Part shown: one piece after another, positions 24,892 through 34,222 of the stretch | Position numbering within the stretch: position 1 is the first letter of the stretch | Layout: each line of letters opens with the position of its first letter | Assembly (NCBI GenBank): GCA_963666035.2 | Contig: CAXXJI010000004.1 | Coordinates: 196,984-260,983 of the forward strand | DNA from: CALMFG01 sp963666035 | GTDB lineage: Bacteria; Bacillota; Clostridia; Christensenellales; CALMFG01 | Length of the DNA stretch: 64,000 nt | Direction: 5' to 3' | Made by a program: the position numbers and the translations under genes | The notes under the pieces: generated by a model | What the model saw: the letters and a program-made list of their open reading frames with translations, nothing else | Database searches by the model: none | Told to the model about the DNA's origin: nothing

Positions 24892-27504
24892 ATGGATATC
24901 AAAAACATCGAAAATATATCGCCCATGATGCGCCAATACCTTGAGCTTAAAAACAAACATAAGGACTGCATCGTCTTCTTTCGTCTCGGCGATTTTTATG
25001 AGATGTTTTTTGATGATGCGCTGTTGGCTTCAAAAGAGCTTGAGATTGCGCTGACCGGACGGGACTGCGGGCTGGAAAAACGCGCGCCGATGTGCGGTGT
25101 GCCCTTTCACTCGGCCGATCGATACATTGATAAGCTGATTAACAAGGGCTATAAAGTGGCGGTCTGCGAGCAGATGCAGGAGCCGGGACCGGGCATCAAA
25201 CTGGTGGAGCGGGATGTGGTGCGCATCATCACGCCGGGTACCATGACCGAAAACGCCAGTCTGAACGAGAAGGAAAACAACTATATTCTTTCTTTATACT
25301 TTCAGGACAACCGCTTTGGTTTTGCTTACTCGGATGTATCTACCGGCGCGTTTTATATCGGCGAAAACGATTTGGACGCATCGCGCTGTACCCTGATGGA
25401 TGAACTGCATCGGATTAATCCGAATGAAGTGATACTCAATACGGCAGAAGAAAAGTTTATGCCGATCATTCAAGATTTCTTTAAGAATAAATCGCCTTTG
25501 GTTGGCATTTATCCGGATTGGGCATACGAACCCGAATTTTCCAAAACAGCGGTTTTGCGCCATTTTAAGGTCAAATCACTGGATGCGCTGGACGCGCACG
25601 GACTGAGTTTGGCGGTCTCAGCGGCGGGCGGGCTTTTGGAGTACTTAAAAGAGACCCAAAAGATTTCTTTGGCACAGATCAACCGATTAAGTATCAATCA
25701 AAACAAGGCCTATATGTTTTTGGATATGTCCACGCGCAGGAATCTGGAGCTGACGCAGACCATTCGGGACGGTAGTGAAAAAGGATCGCTTCTTTGGGTG
25801 CTGGACAAGACCAAAACCGCCATGGGTGCGCGCATGCTGAAAGAATGGATCGGGCAGCCTTTGCAGAACGTCTCGGACATCAACGGACGTCTGGATGGCG
25901 TGGAAGCTTTTTTTGAAGATGCGATGCTGCGCGAGCGTGTGCGAGAAGAATTGACCCATGTTTACGATCTGGAGCGCCTGGCCACTCGTATTGCCTATGG
26001 CACGATCGACCCAAAATCCTGCATATCCTTAAAAAAATCCATCGAAAATATTCCAGCAGTCAAAGCGACGCTTGAAAAAAACGATTGTAATACCCTAAAG
26101 AATATCAATGAGAAAATCGACGATTTATCAGATTTGTTTGTCTTGCTCAATTCAGCCGTGATGGATGAACCCGCGGTCACCATCAAGGACGGCGGCATCA
26201 TCAAGGACGGCTATGACAGCCAGGTGGACGAATACCGCAACGCGATTCAAAACGGTGAGGATTGGATTGCCGAAATTGAGGAAAAAGAGCGGCAAGCGAC
26301 CGGTATTAAAAATCTTAAAATCGGTTATAACAAGATTTTTGGCTATTATATAGAAGTGACTAAATCCTATCTCGAAATGGTGCCTTACCGCTACGCCAGA
26401 AAACAGACGCTGGCGGCATGCGAACGCTTTATTACGCCTGAACTTAAGGATGTTGAGACTAAAAAGCTCTCGGCCGCTGAAAAGTGTGATAAACGTGAAT
26501 ATGAGTTGTTTGTTGCTCTTCGCGAAGAGATTATGGCTTATATCGCGCGCATACAAACTACGGCCAAGGCGGTAGCCGAGATTGATGTCTTACAATCCTT
26601 GGCGCTGACGGCGCTTGAAAACCGGTTTACACGCCCACAGTTTACTTCTGACGGCGAGATTGAGATAATCGAAGGGCGTCATCCGGTCGTCGAAAAGATC
26701 ATTAAAGACACGTTTGTCTCCAACGATACGCATTTGGACACAAAAGACAATCGAACCTTGATTATCACCGGGCCGAATATGGCGGGAAAATCCACATATA
26801 TGCGGCAGGTAGGATTAATCATCCTGATGGCGCATATCGGCGCGTTTGTGCCCGCAAAAAGCCTTAAAACTGGCTTAGTTGACCGCATATTCACGCGTGT
26901 CGGTGCGATGGATGATTTGTCTTCCGGCCAATCAACCTTTATGGTGGAGATGAACGAAGTCAGCAATATTTTACGAAACGCAACCCAGCAAAGTCTCTTA
27001 ATTTTAGACGAAATAGGGCGGGGTACATCCACGCTGGACGGGCTATCCATCGCATGGGCCGTGACCGAGCATGTCAATAATCTTGAAATATTGGGCGCTA
27101 AAACCATGTTCGCGACGCACTATCACGAACTCACTGAATTGGAACAGCGTTTGGAAGGGGTAAAGAACTACCGCGTCACTGTTAAGGAATTTGAGGACAC
27201 GGTGATTTTCCTGCACAAAATTGAACGCGGCGGTACAGACCGCTCATTCGGTATTGAGGTGGCCAAGCTGGCGGGGCTTCCCGGCAAGGTGGTGGGCCGA
27301 GCAAAAAATATTTTAGAAGCGCTTTCCAAAACGCATGTACTGGGACAGGATATGTCCAAAATTCATGATACGGTCAATACTGCGCCTGATGTTGATTACG
27401 CGGCGCAGAGTGTCGTTGATGCGCTGAAAAGCATCGATATGGATGAATTAACGCCGAAACAGGCGCTGGACAAGCTATTTGAGCTGAAAGGTAAACTAGA
27501 TTAA
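24892..27504 (+). CDS. mutS: DNA mismatch repair protein MutS
   Basis: MutS recognises mispairs and, with MutL, starts strand-directed repair. The mismatch-reading motif FFRLGDFYEMFFDDA (Phe-x-Glu) is at about residues 30-45, the connector, lever and clamp domains follow, and the ABC-type ATPase contains Walker A GPNMAGKSTYMRQ near residue 628, the signature DLSSGQSTFMVEM and Walker B LLILDEIGRGTSTLDG. The C-terminal helix pair for dimer and beta-clamp contact is present. Length is 870 residues, full size. mutL, miaA and hfq follow in the usual Clostridia order. Confidence 0.97.
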   Translation: MDIKNIENISPMMRQYLELKNKHKDCIVFFRLGDFYEMFFDDALLASKELEIALTGRDCGLEKRAPMCGVPFHSADRYIDKLINKGYKVAVCEQMQEPGPGIKLVERDVVRIITPGTMTENASLNEKENNYILSLYFQDNRFGFAYSDVSTGAFYIGENDLDASRCTLMDELHRINPNEVILNTAEEKFMPIIQDFFKNKSPLVGIYPDWAYEPEFSKTAVLRHFKVKSLDALDAHGLSLAVSAAGGLLEYLKETQKISLAQINRLSINQNKAYMFLDMSTRRNLELTQTIRDGSEKGSLLWVLDKTKTAMGARMLKEWIGQPLQNVSDINGRLDGVEAFFEDAMLRERVREELTHVYDLERLATRIAYGTIDPKSCISLKKSIENIPAVKATLEKNDCNTLKNINEKIDDLSDLFVLLNSAVMDEPAVTIKDGGIIKDGYDSQVDEYRNAIQNGEDWIAEIEEKERQATGIKNLKIGYNKIFGYYIEVTKSYLEMVPYRYARKQTLAACERFITPELKDVETKKLSAAEKCDKREYELFVALREEIMAYIARIQTTAKAVAEIDVLQSLALTALENRFTRPQFTSDGEIEIIEGRHPVVEKIIKDTFVSNDTHLDTKDNRTLIITGPNMAGKSTYMRQVGLIILMAHIGAFVPAKSLKTGLVDRIFTRVGAMDDLSSGQSTFMVEMNEVSNILRNATQQSLLILDEIGRGTSTLDGLSIAWAVTEHVNNLEILGAKTMFATHYHELTELEQRLEGVKNYRVTVKEFEDTVIFLHKIERGGTDRSFGIEVAKLAGLPGKVVGRAKNILEALSKTHVLGQDMSKIHDTVNTAPDVDYAAQSVVDALKSIDMDELTPKQALDKLFELKGKLD

Positions 27505-27514
27505 AGGGAGTATC

Positions 27515-29369
27515 ATGGGCAAAATCAAACTGCTCGATCAATATTTAATCGATCGCATCGCGGCCGGAGAAGTGGTACAGCGGCCGTTTAATGTGGTCAA
27601 AGAGCTGATGGAAAACAGTATTGACGCGGGTGCAACGGGCAATCACCGTGGAGATTGAAGACGGGGGCGTCAAAAAAGTGCGCGTGACCGATAACGGCAG
27701 CGGTATGAGCCAGGATGATGCCGTATTGGCCATCAAACGCCATGCCACGTCTAAAATCAGCGAATTTGACGACTTAAATGCCATCGGAACGCTGGGTTTT
27801 CGCGGAGAAGCGCTTTCGGCCATCTCGGCAGTCTCGCAGGTGGAATTAACCACCAAAACCGGAGATGAGGATATCGGCATTAAGCTGATTGTCAACGGCG
27901 GTGTTTTACAGCAAAAAACCTATATCGGCACAGCGGACGGCACCACCGTCATGGTTCAGAATCTTTTTTATAATACACCAGCGCGGCTGAAATTTTTAAA
28001 GTCGCACGGCAGTGAAGGCGCCGCGATCACCGATATCGTGTCGCGTTTTATGCTCGCCTATCCAAGTGTCGCCATCCAATACATCAATAACGATAAAACC
28101 ATCATGCAAAGTTTCGGCGATGGTAAGCTGGCTTCGTCGGCAGCGGCAGTTTACGGCGCGGATATCGCTGAAAAAACCATTCCTGTCAATTATAAAAATG
28201 AAGATATCACCGTGTCCGGACTTTTGGGTTTGCCTCAGTTTGCGTTTAAGAATCGAAAAATGCAGTCGCTTTTCATCAACGGACGATATGTATTGAGTGA
28301 TGCAATGACGCATGTCATCGCCAAAGCCTACGATACCTGGCTGGTACCCGGTTTGTTTCCGTTCTATGTGCTCAGCGTCAGCATGCCGTTTGACGAAACC
28401 GATGTCAATATTCACCCCAACAAACTTGAAGTTAAATTTAAAAACGAGACGATGCTGACGCAAGCGTTAGAGGAAGCGGTAACGTTTGCGCTAAGTTCTT
28501 TAGGCACTTTGCCCAAAATCACGTTTTCGCAAAAACCAGAGGAAAAACAGCAAACCATACAGCAAGTTTTTGAACCTTTAAAAACATCTTCTGAAGTGCA
28601 AAAAAGTGAAATATCCTCGTCTGATTTTGATGATATTTTTGGATTTCCAGCAGAAAAAAAACCTTTTGTGGCTTCATCGGGCGATTTGGACCAAGCGGTC
28701 TTTTCGGAAGAAACTGAAGCCTTTTCAATTGGTTATATACAATCAAAGCCTGCGGGAAAGCCGCAAGAGAACCCCAGCAAAGAAGAAGTCATGACTATTG
28801 CACCGGACATGAGATTGATCGGGGCATTTAAGAACGCGTATCTTTTGGTTGAATTGGATGATCTGCTTTTGTTGATCGATCAGCATGCAGCCCATGAGCG
28901 TATTATATTTGATCGGTTACTAAGAAATTACAATGCCCGTACGCCACGGTCACAGATGCTGCTGATGGCTGAAACACTGAAAATATCGGCTGAGGAGTAT
29001 GAGCTTTTAAAAGACAACCGTCAAACGCTGTTGGATTTTGGTTTTGCTTTTGAACTTGCGGAAGATTTGACCGTGCGTTTTTCTGCTGTACCGAGCGACT
29101 TGACCGATCTATCGCTGGATTCTGTTTTAGATGATATCTATACCGCGTTTGGAGAAAACAAAGGCACGCAAAAACAAATTGAAGCGCTGATTATGAAATC
29201 CTGTAAAAGCGCTGTCAAAGCGGGCAACGTGCTTGCGTTCGAGGAAGCAAAACATCTTGTTAATATCTTTTTGCAAGACGGGCATATCCCAGCCTGTCCG
29301 CACGGCAGACCCATTATCGCTGTTTTGACCCAAAAAGAACTGGAAAAAGCGTTTCGAAGGACGGTATAG
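27515..29369 (+). CDS. mutL: DNA mismatch repair protein MutL, interrupted by a one-base frameshift
   Basis: MutL is the GHKL ATPase that couples mismatch detection to strand nicking. From the ATG at 27515 (AAAGGGAG in front) the first frame reads KIKLLDQYLIDRIAAGEVVQRP and KELMENSIDAGAT, then ends at TGA; the next frame continues AITVEIEDGGVKKVRVTDNG to the end. One extra G in the GGG at 27637-27639 accounts for this. The repaired protein is about 617 residues with GTLGFRGEAL in the ATPase part. The C-terminal endonuclease motif DQHAAHERI and ACPHGRP mark a nicking-type MutL. As with pyrD, a sequencing error is likelier than a real mutator allele, but a real one would matter. Confidence 0.93.
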
Positions 29370-29375
29370 GCTCAA

Positions 29376-30278
29376 ATGGATAAAGTGATCGCTATTTTGG
29401 GGCCGACCGCCAGCGGGAAATCGGACGCGGCGATGCAGCTGGCTGAATATCTCAATACCGAATTGATCTCAGCGGATTCCGCACAGGTCTATCGCGGTAT
29501 GGACATCGGTACGGCTAAACCATCGATTGAAGAACAAAAACGCGTCAAACACCATATGATTGATATCGTGGATGTCGATGAATCCTTCACCGTAGCGGAT
29601 TTTCAACAGCAGGCCTTTAAAACAATTGATAGTTTACATAATTTTAATATGTCGCCTATTGTTGCGGGCGGTACGGGTCTGTACATTAACGCATTGGTCT
29701 ATCAACTGGATTTCACTCAAACGCAATCGGATCAAGATTTTCGGGATAAGATGGACGAAGAAATTGCAACAAAAGGTCTTCTATATCTATACGAAAAACT
29801 ACAAAAAAAAGATCCGAAGGCGGCGGCCAGAATTCATCCCAACGATGAAAAGCGCATTATCCGTGCGCTGGAAATTGTTGAACACGAAGGCGGGGGAGAG
29901 CGATCATATGATTTTTTAGTTCCCAGGGCGGATTATGATTTTCGTCTTTTTGGGTTTAACTATCCGAGAGATATTCTTTATGATCGTATCAACCGTCGCG
30001 TTGATACAATGATTGAAAAAGGATTGATCGGTGAGGTCACCACACTGTATGAAAAATACGGTGATTCACCTATGGCACTAAAGGCAATCGGCTATAAAGA
30101 AATCATCGATTACTTAAAAAGCGATATTGACAAAGATGAGGCGATACGGCTGATTAAACGAAATTCACGCCATTTTGCCAAGCGGCAGATCACATGGTTT
30201 AAACGGGATAATCGCATCGTGTGGCTGAATCCGATGGAAAAAAACAGTTTAAAAAACTTGATTTCTGGTATAGAATAA
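29376..30278 (+). CDS. miaA: tRNA dimethylallyltransferase
   Basis: MiaA transfers a dimethylallyl group to A37 of tRNAs that read codons beginning with U; MiaB, encoded at 37.4-38.8 kb, then adds the methylthio group. The P-loop AILGPTASGKSDAA is at the start, followed by LISADSAQVYRGMDIGTAKPS, the substrate loop KHHMIDIVD, PIVAGGTGLYINAL and the C-terminal RNSRHFAKRQITWFKRD. Length is 300 residues. It begins seven bases after the mutL stop. Confidence 0.96.
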   Translation: MDKVIAILGPTASGKSDAAMQLAEYLNTELISADSAQVYRGMDIGTAKPSIEEQKRVKHHMIDIVDVDESFTVADFQQQAFKTIDSLHNFNMSPIVAGGTGLYINALVYQLDFTQTQSDQDFRDKMDEEIATKGLLYLYEKLQKKDPKAAARIHPNDEKRIIRALEIVEHEGGGERSYDFLVPRADYDFRLFGFNYPRDILYDRINRRVDTMIEKGLIGEVTTLYEKYGDSPMALKAIGYKEIIDYLKSDIDKDEAIRLIKRNSRHFAKRQITWFKRDNRIVWLNPMEKNSLKNLISGIE

Positions 30279-30301
30279 GGATAATAAGAATAAGGCGGTT
30301 A

Positions 30302-30544
30302 ATGGTCATGCAAAAAACCGGGGTCAATCTTCAGGATGTTTTTTTAAACCAGATTAGAAAAGATGCAACAATGGTTACCATTCATTTGTGCAACGGCTTT
30401 CAGATTAAAGGGCTTGTCAAGGGTTTTGACAATTTCGTCATACTGATCGATACCGAAGGCAAACAGATGATGGTCTATAAACATGCGGTTTCCACCATCA
30501 CACCGCAAAAAATGGTGAATTTCAATATTCAGGCAAGCGAATAG
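30302..30544 (+). CDS. hfq: RNA chaperone Hfq
   Basis: Hfq is a hexameric Sm-like protein that binds small RNAs and mRNAs. The Sm1 stretch (TMVTIHLCNGFQIKGLVKGFDNFVIL) and the Sm2 motif (YKHAVSTI) are intact. The start at 30302 follows AAGGCGG; the ATG at 30308 gives the more usual MQKTGVNLQDVFLNQIRKD and is equally possible. A longer open frame back to 30221 lies in miaA. The protein is 78-80 residues. It sits between miaA and the methionine gamma-lyase-like gene, as in many Clostridia. Confidence 0.96.
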   Translation: MVMQKTGVNLQDVFLNQIRKDATMVTIHLCNGFQIKGLVKGFDNFVILIDTEGKQMMVYKHAVSTITPQKMVNFNIQASE

Positions 30545-30547
30545 ACG

Positions 30548-31825
30548 ATGATAGACCACCAAAAGCTGGCGGACACGCTGGGCGTAACCCCGAAGGTTGT
30601 GGATTTGGTTTTATCGGCCGAAGCGGATATCGTAGAAGTGTTTAAGCGTTTCGATGAAATATCCAAGCAGAATCAAGCCAAAGTGCTGAGTGCTTTTCGT
30701 GAAGAACGCATCGCCGCGGCACACTTTAATCCCACGACCGGTTATGGATATTCGGATTTGGGCAGAGAAAAGCTCTTTGCTCTTTTTGCGCATGTATTTC
30801 ATGGCCAAAGATCGCTCGTCAGTCCGCATCTGCTCTCGGGTACCCATACCATCTATCTGATGCTTAAAGCACTGTTAAAGCCGGGAGAAACGATGCTGTC
30901 GGTGGCGGGGGTGCCATACGACACGCTGGCTACGGCGATCGGTTTGACCGACAAAGTCAAAAAAAATACGCTGATCGATAATGGTATCCATTATCAGCAA
31001 ATTGAGCTGACCGAACAAAATGCAATTGATTTTAACGCCACGGAAAAAGCGATACAAACCTTTCAGCCTAAGATTGTCTATATTCAGCGCTCGCGCGGAT
31101 ACGCCTGGCGTCCGTCCGTATCCATTGAAACCATTCGAAAAATCGTTAGAATTGCTAAAAGCCTTGCGCCGAACTGCATTGTCGCCTGTGATAACTGCTA
31201 TGGCGAGTTCTGCGAAACTGCCGAGCCGCTGGAAGCGGGTGCGGATATCATCGCGGGGTCACTGATTAAAAATCCCGGCGGGGGATTGGCGCCGAACGGG
31301 GGATATATCTCCGGAAACGCGGAGTTGATTACAGAAATTGAAGCGCAATTCACTGCGCCCGGTATCGGAGCGGAAGTCGGTTCATACGCGGGGTCCTATC
31401 TACCATTCTTCCAAGGCCTATTTTTAGCGCCCAAAACAGTAGCCGAAAGCCTGAAAGGCGCGGCGCTGACGGCTCAAGTCATGTCGCAATTAGGCTATGC
31501 CGTGCTACCGAGCGCGGACGCGGACCGAACCGACATCACTCAGTCCATCAAACTGAACACCGAAGACGAGCTGATCGCCTTTATTCAAGGCGTGCAGAAA
31601 GGCTCGCCGGTAGATGCATTTGTTCTGCCCGTGCCCTGGGACATGCCGGGGTACGAACACCCTGTGATCATGGCGGCAGGGACCTTTATGCAGGGGGCTT
31701 CATTGGAGCTGTCGGCCGATGCACCTATTAAAAAACCCTGCATCGCGTACATGCAGGGCGGTTTGACCTTTGAAGCGCACCAGTTCGGCCTGATACACGC
31801 CATTAACAATATGAATATCCTATAA
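30548..31825 (+). CDS. Methionine gamma-lyase-like PLP enzyme (YnbB / aluminium-resistance family)
   Basis: A fold-type I pyridoxal-phosphate protein of 425 residues, in a family annotated as methionine gamma-lyase-like or aluminium-resistance protein. The cofactor lysine is expected in GSLIKNPGGGLAPNGGY, and the phosphate-cup region is around LVSPHLLSGTHTIYLML. IVACDNCYGEFCETAEP supplies the aspartate that contacts the pyridine ring. The true reaction is not established for the family; release of thiols from sulfur amino acids is a guess by homology. It follows hfq by three bases, and its end overlaps the convergent lexA end by six bases. Confidence 0.85.
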   Translation: MIDHQKLADTLGVTPKVVDLVLSAEADIVEVFKRFDEISKQNQAKVLSAFREERIAAAHFNPTTGYGYSDLGREKLFALFAHVFHGQRSLVSPHLLSGTHTIYLMLKALLKPGETMLSVAGVPYDTLATAIGLTDKVKKNTLIDNGIHYQQIELTEQNAIDFNATEKAIQTFQPKIVYIQRSRGYAWRPSVSIETIRKIVRIAKSLAPNCIVACDNCYGEFCETAEPLEAGADIIAGSLIKNPGGGLAPNGGYISGNAELITEIEAQFTAPGIGAEVGSYAGSYLPFFQGLFLAPKTVAESLKGAALTAQVMSQLGYAVLPSADADRTDITQSIKLNTEDELIAFIQGVQKGSPVDAFVLPVPWDMPGYEHPVIMAAGTFMQGASLELSADAPIKKPCIAYMQGGLTFEAHQFGLIHAINNMNIL

Positions 31826-32452
31826 AATTCTGAATACACCGATCACTTTGCCTAAAATATTAACCTCGCGCACCAGAATCGGCTCATAAGCGTCGTTTTC
31901 GGGCTGCAGGCGAATATGGTCGTCGTCAATATAGAAGGTTTTGACGGTCGCCTCGTCCTCGATCAGCGCCACAACAATATCGCCGTTCTGCGCCCAGTTT
32001 TGTTTTCGAACGATAATTTTGTCACCGTTTAAGATGCCCGCTCCGATCATGCTCTCGCCTTTGACGTTTAAGACAAAGCTCTCTTCGTGCGTGGCGATGG
32101 AGCGGGGGAGGGTTAAGTATTCTTCAATGTTTTCGTGCGCCAATATCGGAACACCGGCCGTTACATCGCCCACAACTGGTATTGAAACCATATCCGCGTC
32201 CAAATCGCGTCTCGGGTCAATGCTGCGAATGTTTTCCGTTTCGTCTACAATCGAAATCGCGCGGGATTTGGATTCGTCGCGATGAATCAAACCTCGTTTT
32301 TCCAGCCGTTGAAGGTATCCATGCACGGTGGAAGTGGAGGAAAGCCCCGCGGCCTCGCCGATTTCACGAACCGAAGGGGGATAGTTGTTCTCATCAATAT
32401 AATTGACGATGAATTTGTAAATATTTTTTTGCTTATCACTCATTTTTTCCAT
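31820..32452 (-). CDS. lexA: SOS repressor LexA
   Basis: LexA represses DNA-damage genes and cleaves itself when RecA is activated. The winged helix (QKNIYKFIVNYIDENNYPPSVREIGEAAGL) is at the start, the cleavage site Ala-Gly lies in DVTAGVPIL, and the serine-lysine dyad is in GESMIGAGI and EDEATVKTF. Length is 210 residues. ATG 32452 is used; a second ATG at 32443 gives MSDKQKN and cannot be excluded. Two SOS boxes cover its promoter, showing autoregulation. mutL and other repair genes are near, but none has an SOS box that I can see. Confidence 0.96.
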   Translation of the reverse strand: MEKMSDKQKNIYKFIVNYIDENNYPPSVREIGEAAGLSSTSTVHGYLQRLEKRGLIHRDESKSRAISIVDETENIRSIDPRRDLDADMVSIPVVGDVTAGVPILAHENIEEYLTLPRSIATHEESFVLNVKGESMIGAGILNGDKIIVRKQNWAQNGDIVVALIEDEATVKTFYIDDDHIRLQPENDAYEPILVREVNILGKVIGVFRIL

Positions 32453-32481
32453 AAAATCACCACAATTCTTTCTATGGCAAG

Positions 32482-32511
32482 ATTATAGCACATGTGTTCT
32501 CATCTTGTCAA
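32482..32511 (-). promoter_or_regulatory. lexA promoter
   Basis: Minus strand TTGACA (32506-32511), 18-base spacer, TATAAT (32482-32487) preceded by TGTGC, an extended -10. Both SOS boxes overlap it. Confidence 0.85.
32487..32500 (-). promoter_or_regulatory. SOS box within the lexA promoter spacer
   Basis: AGAACACATGTGCT on the minus strand matches the Gram-positive consensus CGAACATATGTTCG at 10 of 14 positions and keeps the GAAC half-site. It fills the spacer next to the -10 box. Confidence 0.65.
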
Positions 32512-32522
32512 ACGTATGTTCG
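32509..32522 (-). promoter_or_regulatory. SOS box overlapping the lexA -35
   Basis: CGAACATACGTTTG on the minus strand matches CGAACATATGTTCG at 12 of 14 positions. It abuts and overlaps the -35 box, a classic repressor position. Confidence 0.85.
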
Positions 32523-32540
32523 TAAATTATAAAACTTTTT

Positions 32541-33581
32541 TTAATCGCGCAGTTTGACCGCATTTTTCACGCTTTTTCTGCGGTCATCAACGATTTTTGC
32601 GTAGTGCTTTCGTGTGGTATTCACGTCTTTATGACCCAAAACATCGGCTACCAGATAGATATCGCCGGTTTCCTGATACAGTGCCGTACCAAAGGTGGAC
32701 CGCAGTTTGTGCGGTGATATATTTTTCAGCGGCGCGGCTAAACGTGCGTATTTTTTCACCAGATTCTGTACAGATCTAACACCCAAGCGTTGTTTTTGCA
32801 GATTTAAGAACAGAGGTTCGTCCAAAGCGTATGACTTTTGGTTTTTACGCTCGTCCATGTAGCTTAACAGCGCTTTTTCAGCTTCTTCACCAAAGTAGAG
32901 GATCACTTGGTTTCCGCCTTTGCGGGTGGCTTTAAAACTGCCGTTAACAAAATCGATATCGCCGATATTAAGGCCAACCAGTTCGGATACGCGAACGCCC
33001 GTGGCCAAAAGAAAGGTAACCAGCGCCAAATCGCGTTTTTTGGTCAGTTCATGGTAAATCAGCTGCTTTTCCGTCAGACCGGTGCCTTGCTCAATCAAAT
33101 CCAAAAGATCGGCCACTTCATTGGGCTCCAGCCGTACGATGGCTTTTTCGTGAATCTTTGGCATATCAATCAGCGCGCAAACATTTTTTTCCAATAGACC
33201 TTTCTTATAAAAGTACTTAAAAAAGCTTCTTAAGCTTGCAATTTTACGCGCTTTGCCGCGGGATGCGTTTTCGATCTCTTTATCGTCTTTAAAATAAAGG
33301 CCCAAGTATTCCACATAAACCTCAAAATCGGTTAAGTCAAGCTGTTTTAAATCATCAATTGTAATCTCTGTGGGCGTTTTACCGCCGATTTTAGAACACT
33401 CGGTCGATAAATAGTTAAAGAAAAGCCTTAAGTCGTAGGCGTAGTTTAGCCGCGTCAGCGCAGACGTGGTGGTTTCCACCGAACGAAAGAAATCTCGTGC
33501 AAACGGCGGCAATTCATTAAATAACTCACGTAAACGTAAGGTGCGCTCATGGTCGATAGTTTTATAATAGCTTTCACTCAT
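32541..33581 (-). CDS. Tyrosine recombinase (XerC/XerD-like)
   Basis: A site-specific tyrosine recombinase of 346 residues. The N-terminal SAM-like core-binding domain (about 20-130, LTRLNYAYDLRLFFNYLS) precedes a catalytic domain with ATGVRVSELVGL (first Arg), TRKGGN (Lys), HKLRSTFGTAL (His-x-x-Arg), VLGHKDVNTTRKHYAK (His and the nucleophile Tyr). It resembles the chromosomal Xer group more than phage integrases, being next to lexA in a core region with no phage genes. Whether it is the dimer-resolving Xer or an extra copy is not settled. A promoter and a perfect inverted repeat sit directly upstream. Confidence 0.9.
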   Translation of the reverse strand: MSESYYKTIDHERTLRLRELFNELPPFARDFFRSVETTTSALTRLNYAYDLRLFFNYLSTECSKIGGKTPTEITIDDLKQLDLTDFEVYVEYLGLYFKDDKEIENASRGKARKIASLRSFFKYFYKKGLLEKNVCALIDMPKIHEKAIVRLEPNEVADLLDLIEQGTGLTEKQLIYHELTKKRDLALVTFLLATGVRVSELVGLNIGDIDFVNGSFKATRKGGNQVILYFGEEAEKALLSYMDERKNQKSYALDEPLFLNLQKQRLGVRSVQNLVKKYARLAAPLKNISPHKLRSTFGTALYQETGDIYLVADVLGHKDVNTTRKHYAKIVDDRRKSVKNAVKLRD

Positions 33582-33616
33582 GTTTTTAAGCCTTTTGATA
33601 TGTTTTTATAGCTATT

Positions 33617-33645
33617 ATTATAAGCTTATAGATCAAAATATACAA
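33617..33645 (-). promoter_or_regulatory. Promoter of the tyrosine recombinase gene
   Basis: Minus strand TTGTAT (33640-33645), 17-base spacer, TATAAT (33617-33622), leader about 30 bases. Confidence 0.7.
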
Positions 33646-33647
33646 TA

Positions 33648-33677
33648 CTATTCGTAAAACTTGTCTTTTACGAATAG
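33648..33677. repeat. Perfect 12-6-12 inverted repeat beside the recombinase promoter
   Basis: CTATTCGTAAAA (33648-33659), six-base centre CTTGTC, TTTTACGAATAG (33666-33677): no mismatch. It lies two bases upstream of the -35 box of the recombinase gene. The layout matches both a regulator's operator and a tyrosine-recombinase core site (two arms around six bases). Confidence 0.8.
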
Positions 33678-33756
33678 ATAGATTTGTTTTTAGCCGGATA
33701 TCAATTGATTTTGAGCGCACTTCTAGGTCTTATAAATTTGAACATATAAGTGCAGC

Positions 33757-34218
33757 CTAACCGCGGCTCTCTTCCCCTTTATTGTGCTTCTTAATCTCCC
33801 CTGTCGCCAGTTCGTCACAACGATTGTTTAAGAGATTGTCAGCATGTCCCTTCACTTTTACCCATTTTACATCGTGTGTTTTGGTATGGTTTAAAAGCTG
33901 CTTCCAGAGATCCTGATTTTTGACATCGTCTTTGCCCGCGGTTTTCCAACCGTTGGCCTGCCAGGCGATAATCCAGCCCCTTTTAAAAGCATTATGCACA
34001 TAAGCGCTGTCTGTGTAGACAGTCACCTTGCAGGGCTCTTTAATGGCGTTTAAGCCCTTGATAACAGCCATCAGCTCCATGCGATTGTTGGTGGTCTCGG
34101 CGGCGTATCCGGAAAGCGCTTTCTCCGTACCTTTGAAAAGCAGAATACATCCCCAGCCTCCCGGGCCCGGATTGCCTGAACAGGCACCATCAGTATACAG
34201 CGTCACTTCTTTCATCAT
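33757..34218 (-). CDS. rnhA: Ribonuclease HI
   Basis: RNase HI cuts the RNA strand of RNA-DNA hybrids. The four acidic residues are in LYTDGACSGNPGPGGWG (Asp), ELMAVIKGL (Glu), VYTDSAYV (Asp) and NNRCDELA (Asp), the order of the bacterial enzyme. The family-like start is MMKEVTLYTDGA at 34218 or 34215; the frame stays open upstream to 34314 but that part overlaps proC and adds a non-conserved stretch. About 153 residues. It follows proC with four bases between, on the same strand. Confidence 0.95.
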   Translation of the reverse strand: MMKEVTLYTDGACSGNPGPGGWGCILLFKGTEKALSGYAAETTNNRMELMAVIKGLNAIKEPCKVTVYTDSAYVHNAFKRGWIIAWQANGWKTAGKDDVKNQDLWKQLLNHTKTHDVKWVKVKGHADNLLNNRCDELATGEIKKHNKGEESRG

Positions 34219-34222
34219 ATAC

